Assembly: GCF_010389155.1 (NCBI RefSeq)
Contig: NC_057761.1
Location: 5,768,501-5,832,500, forward strand
DNA length: 64,000 nt
From: Erigeron canadensis
Taxonomy: Eukaryota; Streptophyta; Magnoliopsida; Asterales; Asteraceae
Direction: 5' to 3'
Numbering within the stretch: position 1 is the first letter of the stretch; the number at the start of each line of letters is the position of its first letter. Below are positions 18,790-31,550 of the stretch, piece by piece. Made by a program: the position numbers and the translations under genes. Under the pieces are notes generated by a model. The model worked only from the letters and a program-made list of their open reading frames with translations, did no database searches and was not told where the DNA came from.

Positions 18790-21700
18790 AACATAAAAAG
18801 GTAACATATTTACCCAAAATTCCTAAAGAGGATAACCTATTTAGTTTTCGTCTATTTAAAGGATCCAGTTTTCATAAATTTCCTAATAAGGGGTATATCG
18901 TTAGTGTTTGACGTCAGGCCTCCGTTAAGCGGGACGCCACCCATGCCACGTCATCATCTTTGCTTACGTGACATTGACTAAAATAGAAAATATATTAAAA
19001 AGCAGAAAATCCACCATTTTTCATGAAACTTGAAGTGATGTATTGTAACACCCGTCATTTAAAAAACTCGGATTTTCAAAAATCTTTGCCAAACGGCGTT
19101 TAAAATAAGCGGAAATGATCACTTATAAAATATGCCCCATCCGTAACGGATGATACCATTAAAATTGGTGTTACCACTAGCATCATCAAACCAATAAAAG
19201 TAAATCCAAGTATTGGCACCAACATGAATGCCCATATTTACAAATCTGAAACATAAACAAAGTAGTCGAAAACATAAGGCTAAAAGAAAGTCTAAGCATT
19301 CAATGTCTTTGCTAAGCTTTTTTTTATTCTTTTTACCCAAGTCTCCCCATGTTAAACTTCATCTAGCTCAAACGTTTGCCAATTAGATATATTAACAAAA
19401 TCTGCATTTTAAGTTAATATCACATACATCCATAACAACATATCATACACTTTAGGTTCATCATGTCCTAGAATGTGCCTACACTTTCTTTCTTTATCTT
19501 TCTTTCTGTATTTCTTTGCCAAGACATAGGCTAAGTGACTTATGCCACTTACATAGGGATGTGGGGTTGTGTGTAGGCGGTCATAGACCATACATGCACT
19601 CCTCATACCCGACATGATGGGTAAACCATAAGGTGGTCCATCGACGTCGTTAAGGAATTGACAAAGTCATTTTCGACTGAATAAACCGTTTATGCCTTTA
19701 TGCATTGGTGGTTAGTTACTCCACCCGGAATAATCAAACGTAACAATGTCACGGGAGGTATCATGATTCCCAAACCACGTGACCACGCACACACCAGCCC
19801 CGAAGAGCTAACACGGGTTAAGCTTAACACAAGACTTTACATATTGCTCGAGACTTTAATATTTATATTAGTTTAGGTTACACTTTCACCTAAGCTAATC
19901 ACAAATAATATTTTACTTTAGGGCCCTTAACGTGCACGTGACATGGCAATCCTATTCATATGTCTAGTGACTAGGTGTTCAAGCCATGAAACATTAAACA
20001 TTTCATCATTTCATTTCACATAACATACACATAACATCATTTCATATCATTTATACTTACCTCACAGCTTGCAACCTGCATAAGTATGTACTTCATCATA
20101 AATGGTAAGTATAATATCCCTTTGCAACCTCCCATAGTCACCCATAAACATAAAATGTGCATACGTATCCAATTGGAAGGTTTAACTTATGAAAACGTGT
20201 TTTGTTGTACCAACAAGTGACAAAAGATGTTATCTTACCTCGGTACAGCTTACCAACCAGTTATAAGTATCTTACAGTGCTTGCTAAGTGCTCTTGACTA
20301 CCTAGAATGAGTACAAGATCGATCTTTAAGCTTAACGAAACTTATGTACTAAACTGGACCATTTTGTGCACCGCACAGAAATCCTGTGTGCCACATAGAA
20401 CACCATTTGACCATCTGTGCGCCTCATGGAATGTTTGTGCACCGCACAGATAATCGAATTTTGTCACAGAAACTTTGCAAACATCTGAGCAAACCATCTG
20501 TGTGCCGCATATCGAGCACCTATCTGAAAACCATTTTTCAAAACTTGCATCTGTGCGCCGCACAAAGTGCAGTTCGACCAAAAACCAAAAAACAAGCTTT
20601 TAAACCTTTAATCGAAAACCATACGAACTCAAGTCATTAATCCGACCAGGAGACATAAAACTAACCTCTTTGACAATATTTTAATGACTTACATCCATCA
20701 ATCAAACCTTTAATCCTTTACAACATGAATCAATCATTCAAACACCCGAATAAGGTAAAATCGGTAAACGTTTAATCCAATAACCCAACCCAAACCCCAT
20801 AACATGGATTGAATACTCTTCTATGACTCATAAGATCAGGTTCCAATGAGAACATTACCTATATTACCTGTAGATGACTTAGGGGATTCGGAATCTTAAC
20901 AAAACTTGAAGAAAACAAGAAACGGAAAGATTCGATGAAGGATTGCTTGAAGGAGGGAAAAGAGACGGCTTAGGGTTCTTGTGTCGTATGAGTACAAAAT
21001 TTAGAGAATTAGGAGAGCCTAAATAACTCTTAACCCCTGGCCAACACTTCCATAACTTCATCTTATGTCCCTCAACTTCTAAACATTATTTTCTTTGCTT
21101 AACTTTCCTATCAGGAGTCTTTACGATCTAATAAGCACTTAACTTTCATACTTTACTTTAAATTAGGTTCATTTAACATACTTTAATCATTTAATACTAA
21201 ACACATAAGCATTTAATCACATAATCCCATATAGGGCACATAAACTTAACGGACCTAACGTGGACTAACGAAAAGTCAATTAGTCAAACATAAATCGTTT
21301 GGGATGTAACATGTACAAATATAGATACAAAATCAGATGTATAACAATTTGTATACATCTATTATTAGATATGTACATACACATACAAGATATGTACAAA
21401 CACATACATGTACATCCTACTGAAACCCACCTTCACCACAATCAGCCACCACCCCAACGAGCACCTTTCAAGAGAAAATGGATTCGAAGCAGATGTAGAA
21501 GATGTCTTCAACCATCAGATGTGGAAGATCTTAAAGATATGATTCAGAGGGAGAAAAAGACCCAATAAGCCCATGTAGGTTAGTACACCATTTTCGTTCA
21601 TGAGCAACAAGAAGAAGAAAAAAGGACCCTCCGTGACCACATTATTTATTGGGTGATGGGTGGGGCATGATACCGCCACACCTTCTGAAGACCATCTCTA

Positions 21701-22310
21701 TTTTTCGACGTCCTCCTTCGTGACAACCACCGCTTTTTACCGACGGTTTTATTTATTTCAAATATAGTCACATCTTTCAAATCTAGAAGATAAATTTGTT
21801 TTGATCTGTTTTAGCATTTCACGAATGGGAAAGATAACGGCAGATGGTAGTTCACGATTGGTGGCAGCCGCTAGCTCGCCAGATTCCGGTGATAGAATAT
21901 GTGTGGTTGTGTTTGGGGTTCAAAATGTATGGAATGGATTGTGATTATGTTTGAGAAAAAGCAATTTGTGATGTGGAATGATGTAGGATTGTGAATCTGT
22001 GGGTTTTTTTGTTAAATGATTAAAGTTAGAATTAGAATTTGAGAAAGAGAATGATGGGAAAGGGATATATAGAGAATGATTCTTATTTCTGCATAATGAC
22101 AATTTTGCCTCTCACGTGACACGTAAGCAAAGATGATGACATGACATGAGTGACATGACACTTAACGGAGGTCTGGCGTCAAAAATTAATGATGTTCTGC
22201 TTTTTAGGAAATCTATGAAAACTAGATCCTTTAAATAGACGAAAACAAAATAGGTTCCCCTTTTTAGGAATTTTAGGTAAGTAGGTTATCTTTTTATATA
22301 TTTTTCCCTA
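18790..22310. mobile_element. Long-TIR element (MULE-like, non-autonomous) with nested solo LTR
   Basis: The segment 18795-18975 and the reverse complement of about 22110-22303 align over some 185 bp at roughly 80 percent by eye. They share TTCGTCTATTTAAAGGATC, GACCTCCGTTAAG or GGCCTCCGTTAAG, and CATCATCTTTGCTTACGTG. Long inverted repeats of this size are typical of Mutator-like elements. Without the 2.27-kb solo LTR the interior is about 0.9 kb with no transposase. A short frame at 21470-21567 (basic, RSRCRRCLQPSDVEDLKDMI) may be a captured gene scrap. Exact termini and a 9-bp duplication were not found. Confidence 0.55.
19044..21311 (-). repeat. Solo LTR (2268 bp), minus orientation, TSD TGTAT/TGTAC
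   Basis: Starts TGTAACACCCGTC and ends GGGATGTAACA. Read on the minus strand, the start TGTTACATCCCAAAC matches the beginning of the LTRs at 9810 and 51518. Flanks are TGTAT (19039-19043) and TGTAC (21312-21316), a target duplication with one change. The segment 20360-20570 has repeated CTGTGCGCCGCACAG-like words. No internal retroelement genes. Confidence 0.8.
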
Positions 22311-24489
22311 AAATATATACGTCAAAGGGATCAAATTTTAAATTTGTTCAGGACGCAAAAAAGTACCAAAACACAAGTGTAAGGGATCACTAACCTATGA
22401 TCACGAGTAATTTCTGAATCGTCACTATCTCCAATACAACTTTTTCATGACCAGATTTTCTAATCAATACTCTTCTTGTACGGTCTTCTGAGTCACCTAT
22501 AAAAATGTGAAATAACTAAACATTAAGCGAATGCTTAGTGAGTATATTCACATGTATATATTTTGTCATGGCGGTTAATATGGTTTGAAAAACAAACCAT
22601 GATTAACCAGTTATATGTTTAGAGAGGCCATAAGTCTTAGATGACGACTCATGAGCTTGGTGGTATAATATGGATCCATATTAGATATGTATAATGGTTA
22701 GGACGTTATGTAAGACCCGGTTGACAATAACGTTCCTGGATTATAGTATGTTGTGTACAATGGTATATTGAAATTTATATTTATTCAGCCGTTTTTATAT
22801 ATGTTAAAATGGGTATTCAAATTGCTAAATCGACATATTTGGAAAATAAAACAATACATAATTTATTTTTAATTTATTTTTATAAAAAATTTTATATCAC
22901 ATCTCATCTCTCTCATTACAAGTAAATCTGTATTAAGCAACAGTTGTATATCGTGTGGGTAAAAAAATCTTGTTTAACTATACATCACTAAAAATTAAAA
23001 GAACAAAACTAGTTTTTTTTTAATCCACGCAAATGATAATGACTCATTTAACTATCATGTTAATTCATTCTATCATGAGCTTCTTTTTCCGACCCAACCC
23101 TATCTAAAACTAATGTGACAATGTCGGTGTCGTATCACACTCATACTTTCAAACTAACCTAAAGTCTCATAAGTACTTTAAGCCTTGCAAGAATGTCGAT
23201 GATTCAATTTTCTATTACGAAACGAGACTAATTACCACTAGGAAATGCAACAGGAGACAAAATGCGTTACACATATGATTACAAGTATTAAAAGTTATAT
23301 TGCATAGGAAAACATAACTACGTTAGCTTAAAATTCCTAAAAGTAAGACCACATACACAAAAATATGACATCCAATAAAAAACATTTTTCTTGGATTAAA
23401 TCAAATGGAAAAAGACAACATGCACATGGACGAATGTTGCGAGATGTTATTTTCACATTTTTGATATATAAGTATTTAGTGGACCAAAATTTTAGGGTAA
23501 ATGTGATGTTTCAGATGGTCCGTTGCTTTCTTGTAATCTTGTCAACTCGAATTTTGCTGATATTTCTTTTTTATACATTTCGTTATACAAATATTGGTTA
23601 TTACAAGACATGTATACTATAAAAATCTACATTATTGTTCCGCGTAATACGCGAGAAAAATTCATTGTGTGAATTAACTTTCAAAAGATTCATTTTGTAT
23701 TTTGTAATATTTTTTTTTCACAAATACATCACTGTTTAGGTATTTTTGACATAAAAATTTCAATATAAAATTGTGACTATGAGATTGGAGCTAAAACTTA
23801 AAAATGAGGCTAGGAATTAGGGTTTTTATTTTAACTCTTCTTACACAAGCTTTTGTTTTTAAAACCTTTCGGACTTTTAGGAGTTTTTTAAGTATAAGGT
23901 TTTTCATCTCAAATGCATATCCAAGAACTACCAATTTAAAAGAGATTTTTTAATAAGCTCAAAGCAATAACCCCTTTTAAACCTTTACTTACATCTATTG
24001 AGCAGCCTTAAACACTTCTGCGACCATCAAACGCATCATATATAATATAAGTTCTCTTCTTTTAAACTTTTACTTACATCTACCGAATTTTAAACATTTT
24101 TTGAAAGTCTCGTTCAAATGTTTCCTATAAATTTCTCAGTGAGAATTTATATATTAATAAAGTTCAATTTATGCATTACAAAATAAACTAATATGTAAAT
24201 ACGCGATGTACTTTAAAAACAAAAAAAAAAAAATTGAACACGTATCAATTAAAACAAAACCCCAATCATATTAAAGAGAAACTTGAAAGTGGTTGACATC
24301 GAGGGGCGAAACCATATAGAATTGATGGTAGCCCGTTTACGGGTTCGCTAAATTCATGTAATTTTTTTTCGAAAAATGATGTATTTTTTAATGATCTTAC
24401 GGGTTAAATAAATATGGGATATTGATGAGTTGCGTTTTTTTAGTGTTTACATTTATAAAAGTTGTACAAGCAATTATTTCAAAAGCACA
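22311..24489. other. AT-rich intergenic sequence, no gene recognised
   Basis: Long poly-A/T tracts, few open frames and no protein domain on either strand. A GTGTGGGTAAAAAAATCTTGT word near 22953 resembles a decayed Helitron end. The 85-codon frame at 23365 shows no family features. Confidence 0.6.
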
Positions 24490-25690
24490 CACACACACCT
24501 TAACGGACAGGGAATCCGATTAGATGTAGTATAGTTTAGTGATAAGAACATGATCGTTCGCAGGGACGCGTTGCTTTTACCTAATCTAGTAATACGTGTA
24601 ATTCTAGCGGTTGTGGGGTTGCACAATTTCCTATAAAACTAATTAAAATACTAAAAAGTAAATAGAAGTCGCAACCGCTTATTCAGCGAGAGAAGTAACT
24701 AGTGTTGTCCCTAGACTCACACTACTCTATAAACAAATTCTCGTTACATTCATTGTTTAAGCATTATATTAATGAACTAAAGTTTGTGTTACTAGTTCAT
24801 CTTTAAGTCACCCATCTCTTAAGTCATGACCTGATAATAATTATCTCCGGTGACCACAGTGCTCGTTTGCAAGTCACTTGATCGTGTCTGACATTGTTAA
24901 GCATCATGTTGTATTCATCCTACTTACTATGGTTCTGGATCTCTAGTTATAAGTGAATCACCTTTTACATCTAGTTAAATACCGGCTAGTGTTTTCCATC
25001 CTTATGTATTAATCATAGTGTATGATTATAGACCGATCATCAGAATTAGATCAATACATGCAGATATAGAACCAATAATAATATGAAGAGCTAGTAAATC
25101 ATGGATCTACGATAAACAGTAAAACATACTCAAACAGGTCTAACAAATAAAGTAAAATAGATAAACGTCTACATGATCACATAGATCCAAACAAGTATTC
25201 AGCCTACTAGCCTACCGTTATTAAAGGAATAACAAAGTTTGAAAAGATGAAAGACACTGTTTACCAACTGAAATAAAAATAAAGGAGTAGATCTAGTTTG
25301 AGGATGAAGATCGGAAGGTGTTAGAAGCTCCAAAACCTCCTTGGAATCTGCAAAGTCGACCTAGGATTTGATGTGGACGACTAGGGCTGCTTCAGCTTAA
25401 ATAGGTGTTTAAGTTGGTTTGCTGAACTGGGCTTTTCAGCGGCGCTGGATGGGCTTCAGCAGATCTGGCAGCTCCTGCTGCATCTCGTATCGCTTCTTTA
25501 GACTCCCGAATCACCTCCTTGTGTCTTGTAACTTCATAGGCTTTCATCTTGAGTTACTTGATGCCATTTACCCTCACTCGCATCTTCTGTAAACCTACGT
25601 AAGTTACTTACACATGTGTAAGGTAACTTACAAATGTGTAAGTTAACTTACACATGATTTTTCTGTAGGCCCGTCGCTGGAAAGTCTTAG
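24490..25690 (-). repeat. Inverted fragment of the Tat/Athila-like LTR family
   Basis: On the minus strand this matches the late part of the LTR at 12986-17281. Shared words include ACACAAGGAGGTGATTCGGGAG-type sequence (15993 against 25515), TTTACTGTTTATCGTAGATCCATG and GTGGTCACCGGAGA. The order is preserved. One family copy is thus plus at 16 kb and another minus at 25 kb. At the outer end (25598-25660) are three short repeats of ACTTACACATGTGTAAG type. Confidence 0.65.
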
Positions 25691-26009
25691 TGTTTTTACA
25701 AAAAAGTTTTGTATATCGTAGTAGATGATGATGGTGGTGTGTAAATTACGAAAATCAATGGTCCTTTTTTGGACTTTTTTTAGTTGGTATCAAATTACCT
25801 TTCCCCTATATATATATTATATATATATTTATATATATTCCCCTATATATATATAAATAGTTATTTTAGCAATTTTATAGTCTTTTCAATTTAAAGTTAT
25901 CTTTAAACATTGCCACGTAGATTTTTATCCTATGTGACATCTCTATATTTTTGACAATATATAAATCCACAAAATTATATTATCAAAATATATTATATTA
26001 AATAAAAGT
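25691..26009. other. AT-rich spacer with (AT)n tracts
   Basis: Contains interrupted TATATA runs at 25810-25855 and no coding sequence. Confidence 0.6.
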
Positions 26010-26619
26010 ATATATATAGAGAGAGTAAAAAGATAAAATGAGAACTATAAAAATGTCGAGAACCATAAGAACTAATATTTTATTAATATGTTTAGGGATA
26101 GTCTTGTAATTTTATAATTACAATTTAATTAATTATAAATTTAAGTAGAAATTCCATGATTCTCTCGTACCGTTCCACATTTACATCGGTGGTTATCAAG
26201 GTTTCATTTTCATTGATTACATTATTTTATGTTTATTAACTACTAACATCATGTTTATCCCGAAGTGTAGAACTTTTGTTGTAGTATAATAATATGATAA
26301 CTTTAGATTGAAATTATCTTTAAAATAAATTTTGTATGTGTACGCCATTACCAGTTTTTTAATTCTGGATACATGAATTTTATTATAGATCAACATCATT
26401 TTCTTACAAGTGAGTGTAATCTAGAAAGTTGTTTAAAAATAACTAATAAACCTTTTTTTTACTACAGGGCAATATAATATATATAATTAACTAACAAAAA
26501 TTTATTGAATCTACGAGTAAACTACATACGATGCACAGTAAGAATAATGGCATATTCAATTATTTTGTAGTGACGTTGATGAAAACACCAACCTTTATGT
26601 ATATTAGTAAATAATCACA

Positions 26620-26990
26620 TGTGGACTAGCTAAAATATATATTGTTATAATACAAATAAATATTTTTACAATCATGAATATATGTGTACCAACTAAAAAA
26701 TATACTTGGTTATAATAAAAAATATATTTATACACTTGTGCATAGGAGCATTCATATGTGTACCAACTAAAAGATATACAATGTATGATAAAAAGATATG
26801 TTTGAATAAATTCATTCACATGTGTACCAGTTAAAAAAATGTATAATTTGTTATAACAAAAAAAATATACACATTTGTGTACATGGTCATCCACATATGT
26901 ACCAATGAAAAGATATATTTTTTTTATAACAGTAAAAATACGTGTACATTTGCAAATAGAATTATTCACATGTGTATCAGTCAAAAGATA
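26620..26990. repeat. Degenerate tandem array, unit about 78 bp, about five copies
   Basis: Each unit has CACATGTGTACCAACTAAAA, an AT-rich stretch, TTATAACAAAAA and an ACACATTTGTG-type word. The minus-strand frame of 126 codons across it reflects a repeat period divisible by three; its residues repeat (THVNE or TYVDD) without a known fold. Confidence 0.7.
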
Positions 26991-27149
26991 AATAATTTAT
27001 AAAATTTTTATATATTTTTATATTATATATTTACAAGTTAAATATAAGCATACATTTATAATCATATGTTTTGTATAGTTTAAAAAAATAGAAAAATATA
27101 TGTCATCTAGAATTTGTTATAATCGTCAAATAATAGTTTGTATCAATTA

Positions 27150-27183
27150 TAATTTAATAATAATAATAATAATAATAATAAGT
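27150..27183. repeat. (AAT)n microsatellite
   Basis: AATAATAATAAT run within the AT-rich element. Confidence 0.9.
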
Positions 27184-27494
27184 AAACAACTATAAAAGGA
27201 ATTGAACACATCCATGATTTTCGTGTGGTTACTGTATGGCCGTTTCAAGTTTTTAATTCCAATTATGCCCTTATCACAATTATTATTACTTTATGAATTA
27301 ATTTCTATTAAAAATAATTACATTGATGCCATTGTCAATTTACAACCATTGATCACTTTCATCTAATGGACATGAATGGTTCTCGCAGTTCTCGACAAAT
27401 ATTTGGTTCTCATAATAACTCAACTCTATATATGTATATATATATATATAAATCAAAAGTAAAAAATCAAAAAAGAAAAGAAAAAGAAAAGTAA

Positions 27495-27690
27495 ATGCTC
27501 GGGAACCCCTTAGTGATCTCGTAAAGGAATATTGTCTGTCAAGCTAGCGACCCTGCAACGCTGCCTGACGATGAGACCTTAGAAACCTTAACTGGTTGAA
27601 TATGTTTTTGCAAGGATTCAAACCCGAATAATGTTCTCACTAAGTCACTTTTTACGGGGCAGATGGCCACTGGGCTGTGACCTAGATGCT
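27495..27690 (-). mobile_element. tRNA-derived SINE
   Basis: On the minus strand AGCCCAGTGGCC (about 27665-27678) fits a pol III A box. GGGTTTGAATCC (27614-27625) fits a B box about 50 bp downstream. Going further downstream the sequence ends in a T-rich tail (minus view of the AAAAGAAAAGAAAAAGAAAAG run at 27465-27490), as in plant SINEs. The copy lacks a visible target duplication. SINEs are transcribed by RNA polymerase III and moved by LINE enzymes. Confidence 0.55.
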
Positions 27691-28291
27691 TGAAAAATCA
27701 AATCCTAATATCAAAATATAAAGCATATAAACTTAATATCTATTTTAAATTTGAAAAGTATTTATTTTTCAAAATATTTATATTATATTATACTATATAA
27801 CCAATAACTAAGCCTCTTACGGAAGTTAGCCGAGGAAAAGAAATCAGGTAATCTTCATCTCCGGAGTGTAACTTCTAACAAAAGTTAGCTTACGGGTTAC
27901 GCTTTTTGAAAAAAATATTAAATAAACTATTTGTTTTTGGAATGAGTTAACTAAAAAGTGAATGAAAAAAATGAAACGAAGAAATAAAATTTTTTTAAAA
28001 AAAAAACAAGCTAAAAGAATAAAAAATCAAAATCTAACCTTCGCTACATTCTCTCCTTAAGGTTCATTCTCTTTTGGTATATATATATATATATATATGG
28101 GTAAAGTTATTTTAAGAACTTTTTTTTGCGAGAACCTTTGAAAACTTTTCAAATCAAGCCCAACCGATGATTGTTCTTTAGATGAAAATTGTTTTTTGAT
28201 TGTTTTCTGAATAACTTATGTGTAATTTTAAAGTTTATAATTGTGTGGAGGCATGAATTATCATGCGTTATACAGTTATGTGGAGATTTGG

Positions 28292-28388
28292 ATTCTTGAT
28301 CACATGTGCACGAATATTGCTATGATTACATGTGATCGACTTGCATACATGTGATCATAGCAATATTCGTGCACATGTGATCAAGAAT
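28292..28388. repeat. Perfect 34-bp inverted repeat with 29-nt loop
   Basis: The arm 28292-28325 (ATTCTTGATCACATGTGCAC then GAATATTGCTATGA) is matched without mismatch by the reverse complement at 28355-28388. The loop is 28326-28354. If transcribed from either strand it forms a 34-bp perfect hairpin. See findings. Confidence 0.9.
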
Positions 28389-28582
28389 GTGCTTTTGTAA
28401 AAATAAAAAATTTAAAAAAAAAAGAAAGAAAGAAAAGAAAAAAGAAAAAAAAAAAGGAGAAGATTTAATATGTGAATGTGAATACACATGTAAATCGAAG
28501 GAAATTACCGATAAGAATGAAAGAAAGAACCAAGTTCCCATATATATATATGTAGTCATAAAAACGTAAAAGGTAAAAAGGA

Positions 28583-31018
28583 GAGGCATGCTATTGACAC
28601 CATTTTTCATCTATTGACACCCCTCACAATGTGCAAATTTTTGAGGGCAAAGGGGGCGAAATTTGCCCCTTCTGATATTGATGTGACATGTCCACAAAAG
28701 TAAACCAAAAGGACAATGTGACTACTTCTTTCTTCTTTTTCTTCTTTTACCTTTGTTTATTTATCATTTATCTTATAAAATGCATACTTCAAAACTATTT
28801 TTATATAAAAATAAATATAGAATGTATAAGAATATCTTAAATTTATAAAAAAAAAATTTATGTATATTTATGTAACTTAGATCTAATCTCTACCAATGTA
28901 TATTAGCAAGGTACCCACACAATGCGACGGTGATTGTGGCGGCGGCGTTGTGGTGGTAGAGGAAGACTGTTGTTGGTAGAGGAGTTGAGTGGTGTAGAGA
29001 ATTGTTGTAAAAGTAACTGTTGCGAAGAGTTGATGGAGATATTTTAAAAGATAAATGACTGATAATGTAATATAATTATAAAAGGTATTTTAGACATTTT
29101 TTTCTATATAACTTTTAACATGGGGCTATTTTTAAAAAAAGATAGCATAGAAATATAGATAAAAATGAATCTTAAAAATCTTTTTGGTTAAGCTAGAACA
29201 TTTAGATGAGTTTCAAATATATTAAATATAACCCTTGGATAAATTTAGCGATGTTATAAATCTATACATTAAAATTTAAAAATTCACATTTATATTTAAC
29301 TAGATAAAATTAACGAATTTTTTTTATAAGATATACACTAATCAATATAGTAAATAATCAAAGATTTCCTTACGAATAAAGGTAACTAGATCTATACACG
29401 GTCGTTGATCAGGTTATAAACAATATGTATATATATAGTTAAAAGTACATGAAACCTATGTAGCACGAAAACGGATACGGCAAAGGGGCACATGAACGAT
29501 ACGGGAACGGGAAACGGCAAAACTAAAAAAATTAGGATACGGGTACGTTAAAGATACGACAATAAAAAAATTAAAAAATAAAAATATATTTATTTTATAT
29601 AGAGAAAGACTTGAGACTTCAGAGATTATGTATAATTATATATGTATAGCTTTTTAACATATGCTTAATGGTGACCGGTGATCACAGATTAAATTTGTAA
29701 TAATCAATTTTGGAATAGAAAAAGCTTGATGGTGATCTCAATTGTATAATATAGTTGGTTTATGTTAGGGGGTATGCATAGTCGCAAAATGACAGTCTTT
29801 TTAGAATAGAAAAAGCTCATTGAAATCCTAATATTAATTAGTAACGGTATGGAAGCTTCATAAAAACGTTTCGGTATATATGGAAACTTCAAGGAAACGT
29901 TTCGTACAAGTTTCGTACGAGTTTTCGTTCCCATGGAGTTTCCAAAACGGGTACGCCTACCTGCTTGGAGTTTCGGTGCATCATAGCATGAAACATGTTG
30001 AACTTTATATACAAAGATAAATAAATTGACAAAAGTGCAACTATTGAACTTTTATTAGTAACACGTAACATAAAACATGGAAAACCCAAACATAAGGTAA
30101 CTGAAAAACAATTAAGCTCTAGATGTTCATATAAACAGATTGACGGTGCAAGAAGTTCATGATAAAGATATAAGACTATGTACTTTGAGCATATCATTAG
30201 AAACATCATGTATATATCGTCATAATATACGTCTAGCGATCAAACCAGGTTTAAAAAAAAATTAAATACTTAATATATACAAAAGATGTATCATATGTTT
30301 TGACGAATATGCATCAAATTATCTTGCCCCAAAATAAAATTAAATATAAGAATCCATCAAAAAGATATTACCGATATGTGTACGATGCCTAGAATAATAA
30401 TAATAATAAAACAAATATTGTAAAAATTGCAACATCACCATTTTTCAGCATCTTTTTTTTTTATACAATAAATACTTTTATTTTATAAATTATTATTATT
30501 TTAATTGATATTTTCATTATACCAAGTTAAAATGTATCAGTAAGACAATAACATACATTACATACTCTTTTTAAATATATTTTTGTTTTAAAATTTTAAT
30601 AAAATACCCGGGTTAAACCTAGATTAATTAACTAGTTATCTATAAAATGATATTTTAATTATTAGTATAGACTAAAAAGACACATGTTACTTATATATTA
30701 CGTCACGTATCCATTAAAAGATACTTTAATTCTCAAGTTACTACTTCACATATCAAATATTTATTTTCAAAAAATTTAAAAAGTAGAAGAAATAAGAAGA
30801 GGGTGAAATGCATGTAACATTTTTAAAAATGAAAAGTCAAAAGGGGCGAATTTTGCCCCTTTTGCTCAAAGTCAAAACATCAACTCTTATTAATGTTGTT
30901 GACTGACCGTTGACTTATAAGCAGAAGGGGCGAATTGTTTAGGTCAGAAGGGGCAAAATTCGCCCCTTTTGAGATATGGTGTCAATAGCCAAATTCCTTG
31001 ATGTCAATAGTATGCCCC
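28583..31018. mobile_element. 2.4-kb TIR element with palindromic GGGGCGAAATTTGCCCC subterminal motifs
   Basis: Left end GAGGCATGCTATTGACACC and right end in reverse GGGGCATACTATTGACATC. On each side a second CTATTGACACC follows. GGGGCGAATTTTGCCCC-type palindromes occur near 28658, 30843 and 30949, with a half copy at 30923. No transposase is visible. The interior is AT-rich, with a nested hAT MITE. A target duplication was not found, so the superfamily is open. Confidence 0.5.
29456..29986. mobile_element. hAT-type MITE (531 bp), TSD CATGAAAC
   Basis: Ends CTATGTAGCACGAAAAC and, in reverse, CTATGATGCACCGAAAC. They are flanked by a perfect 8-bp duplication CATGAAAC (29448-29455, 29987-29994), the hAT signature. 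Inside, GGATACGG-type words recur. No coding capacity. Confidence 0.8.
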
Positions 31019-31350
31019 TTGTTTAATCGTTTAGATCATTTGAGTTGAACAAGTTTTTTTAAAACTGGTTTAGTGTAATGGGTTTGAATTGGGCCAACTA
31101 CAATGATTATTATACAGATATGTTAATAGAGAAGAAAAGCAACCCAAAGGAATCAAATAAATATCTGTGAACTGGGCCAAGCTTTTGGGTTTGTGAAACA
31201 AGTTGATTCTTCAACGTCAGTCTTCGGGTTCACTTGATTGTTCCTTGTTCGCTATTGTTTTTGGTTACTCAATAATGTGGATATAGCAAGTTAAAGTTCA
31301 AGAATGACCCAAGTAGAACTTGTAAGTTTGACAGATACTATAAAGTCTTA

Positions 31351-31550
31351 GAGCCTGTTAGTTTTTTTAACTATCGAACGACTGAATTGATAAATTAATT
31401 AAATTGATAAATAATATCTGTATAAATTAAGTCAATATAGTTATTTTTTGTTTATTAAGTCATAAAAACAAATACTTTTTATGACTTAATGGATCATGTA
31501 TTTTTGATTTAATCATGACTTTTTTTATTAAGTCATTAACAAACACCACC
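31351..31550. mobile_element. Tourist-like MITE (200 bp), TSD TTA
   Basis: Left GAGCCTGTTAGTTTTT, right in reverse GGTGGTGTTTGTTAAT, flanked by TTA on both sides (31348-31350, 31551-31553). The interior has repeated TTATTAAGTCATAAA words. Similar interiors are at 42250-42430 and 50680-50740. Confidence 0.5.

Larger units (their letters stand above)
26010..27430. mobile_element. TIR element with GAGAACC-type ends, non-coding
   Basis: Left ATGAGAACTATAAAAATGTC then GAGAACCATAAGAAC. Right end in reverse: ATGAGAACCAAATATTTGTC then GAGAACTGCGAGAACC. The two ends are inverted copies at about 70-75 percent by eye. A related TAAAGTTATTTTAAGAAC...GAGAACC word lies at 28100-28137. No transposase inside; it carries the tandem array at 26620-26990. 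The superfamily is not clear because no target duplication was found. Confidence 0.4.

Noticed and set aside
24304..24420. GGGGCGAAACCATATAGAAT / GCCCGTTTACGGGTTCG segment, looks like a repeat end
   Set aside because: No partner terminus or target duplication could be found.
26604..26984. 126-codon minus frame in AT-rich DNA
   Set aside because: Lies across a tandem array and repeats itself; Ile, Tyr and Phe excess reflects base composition.
26620..26990. CRISPR-like regular repeats
   Set aside because: Units are long, adjacent and degenerate with no spacers, and the DNA is plant nuclear.
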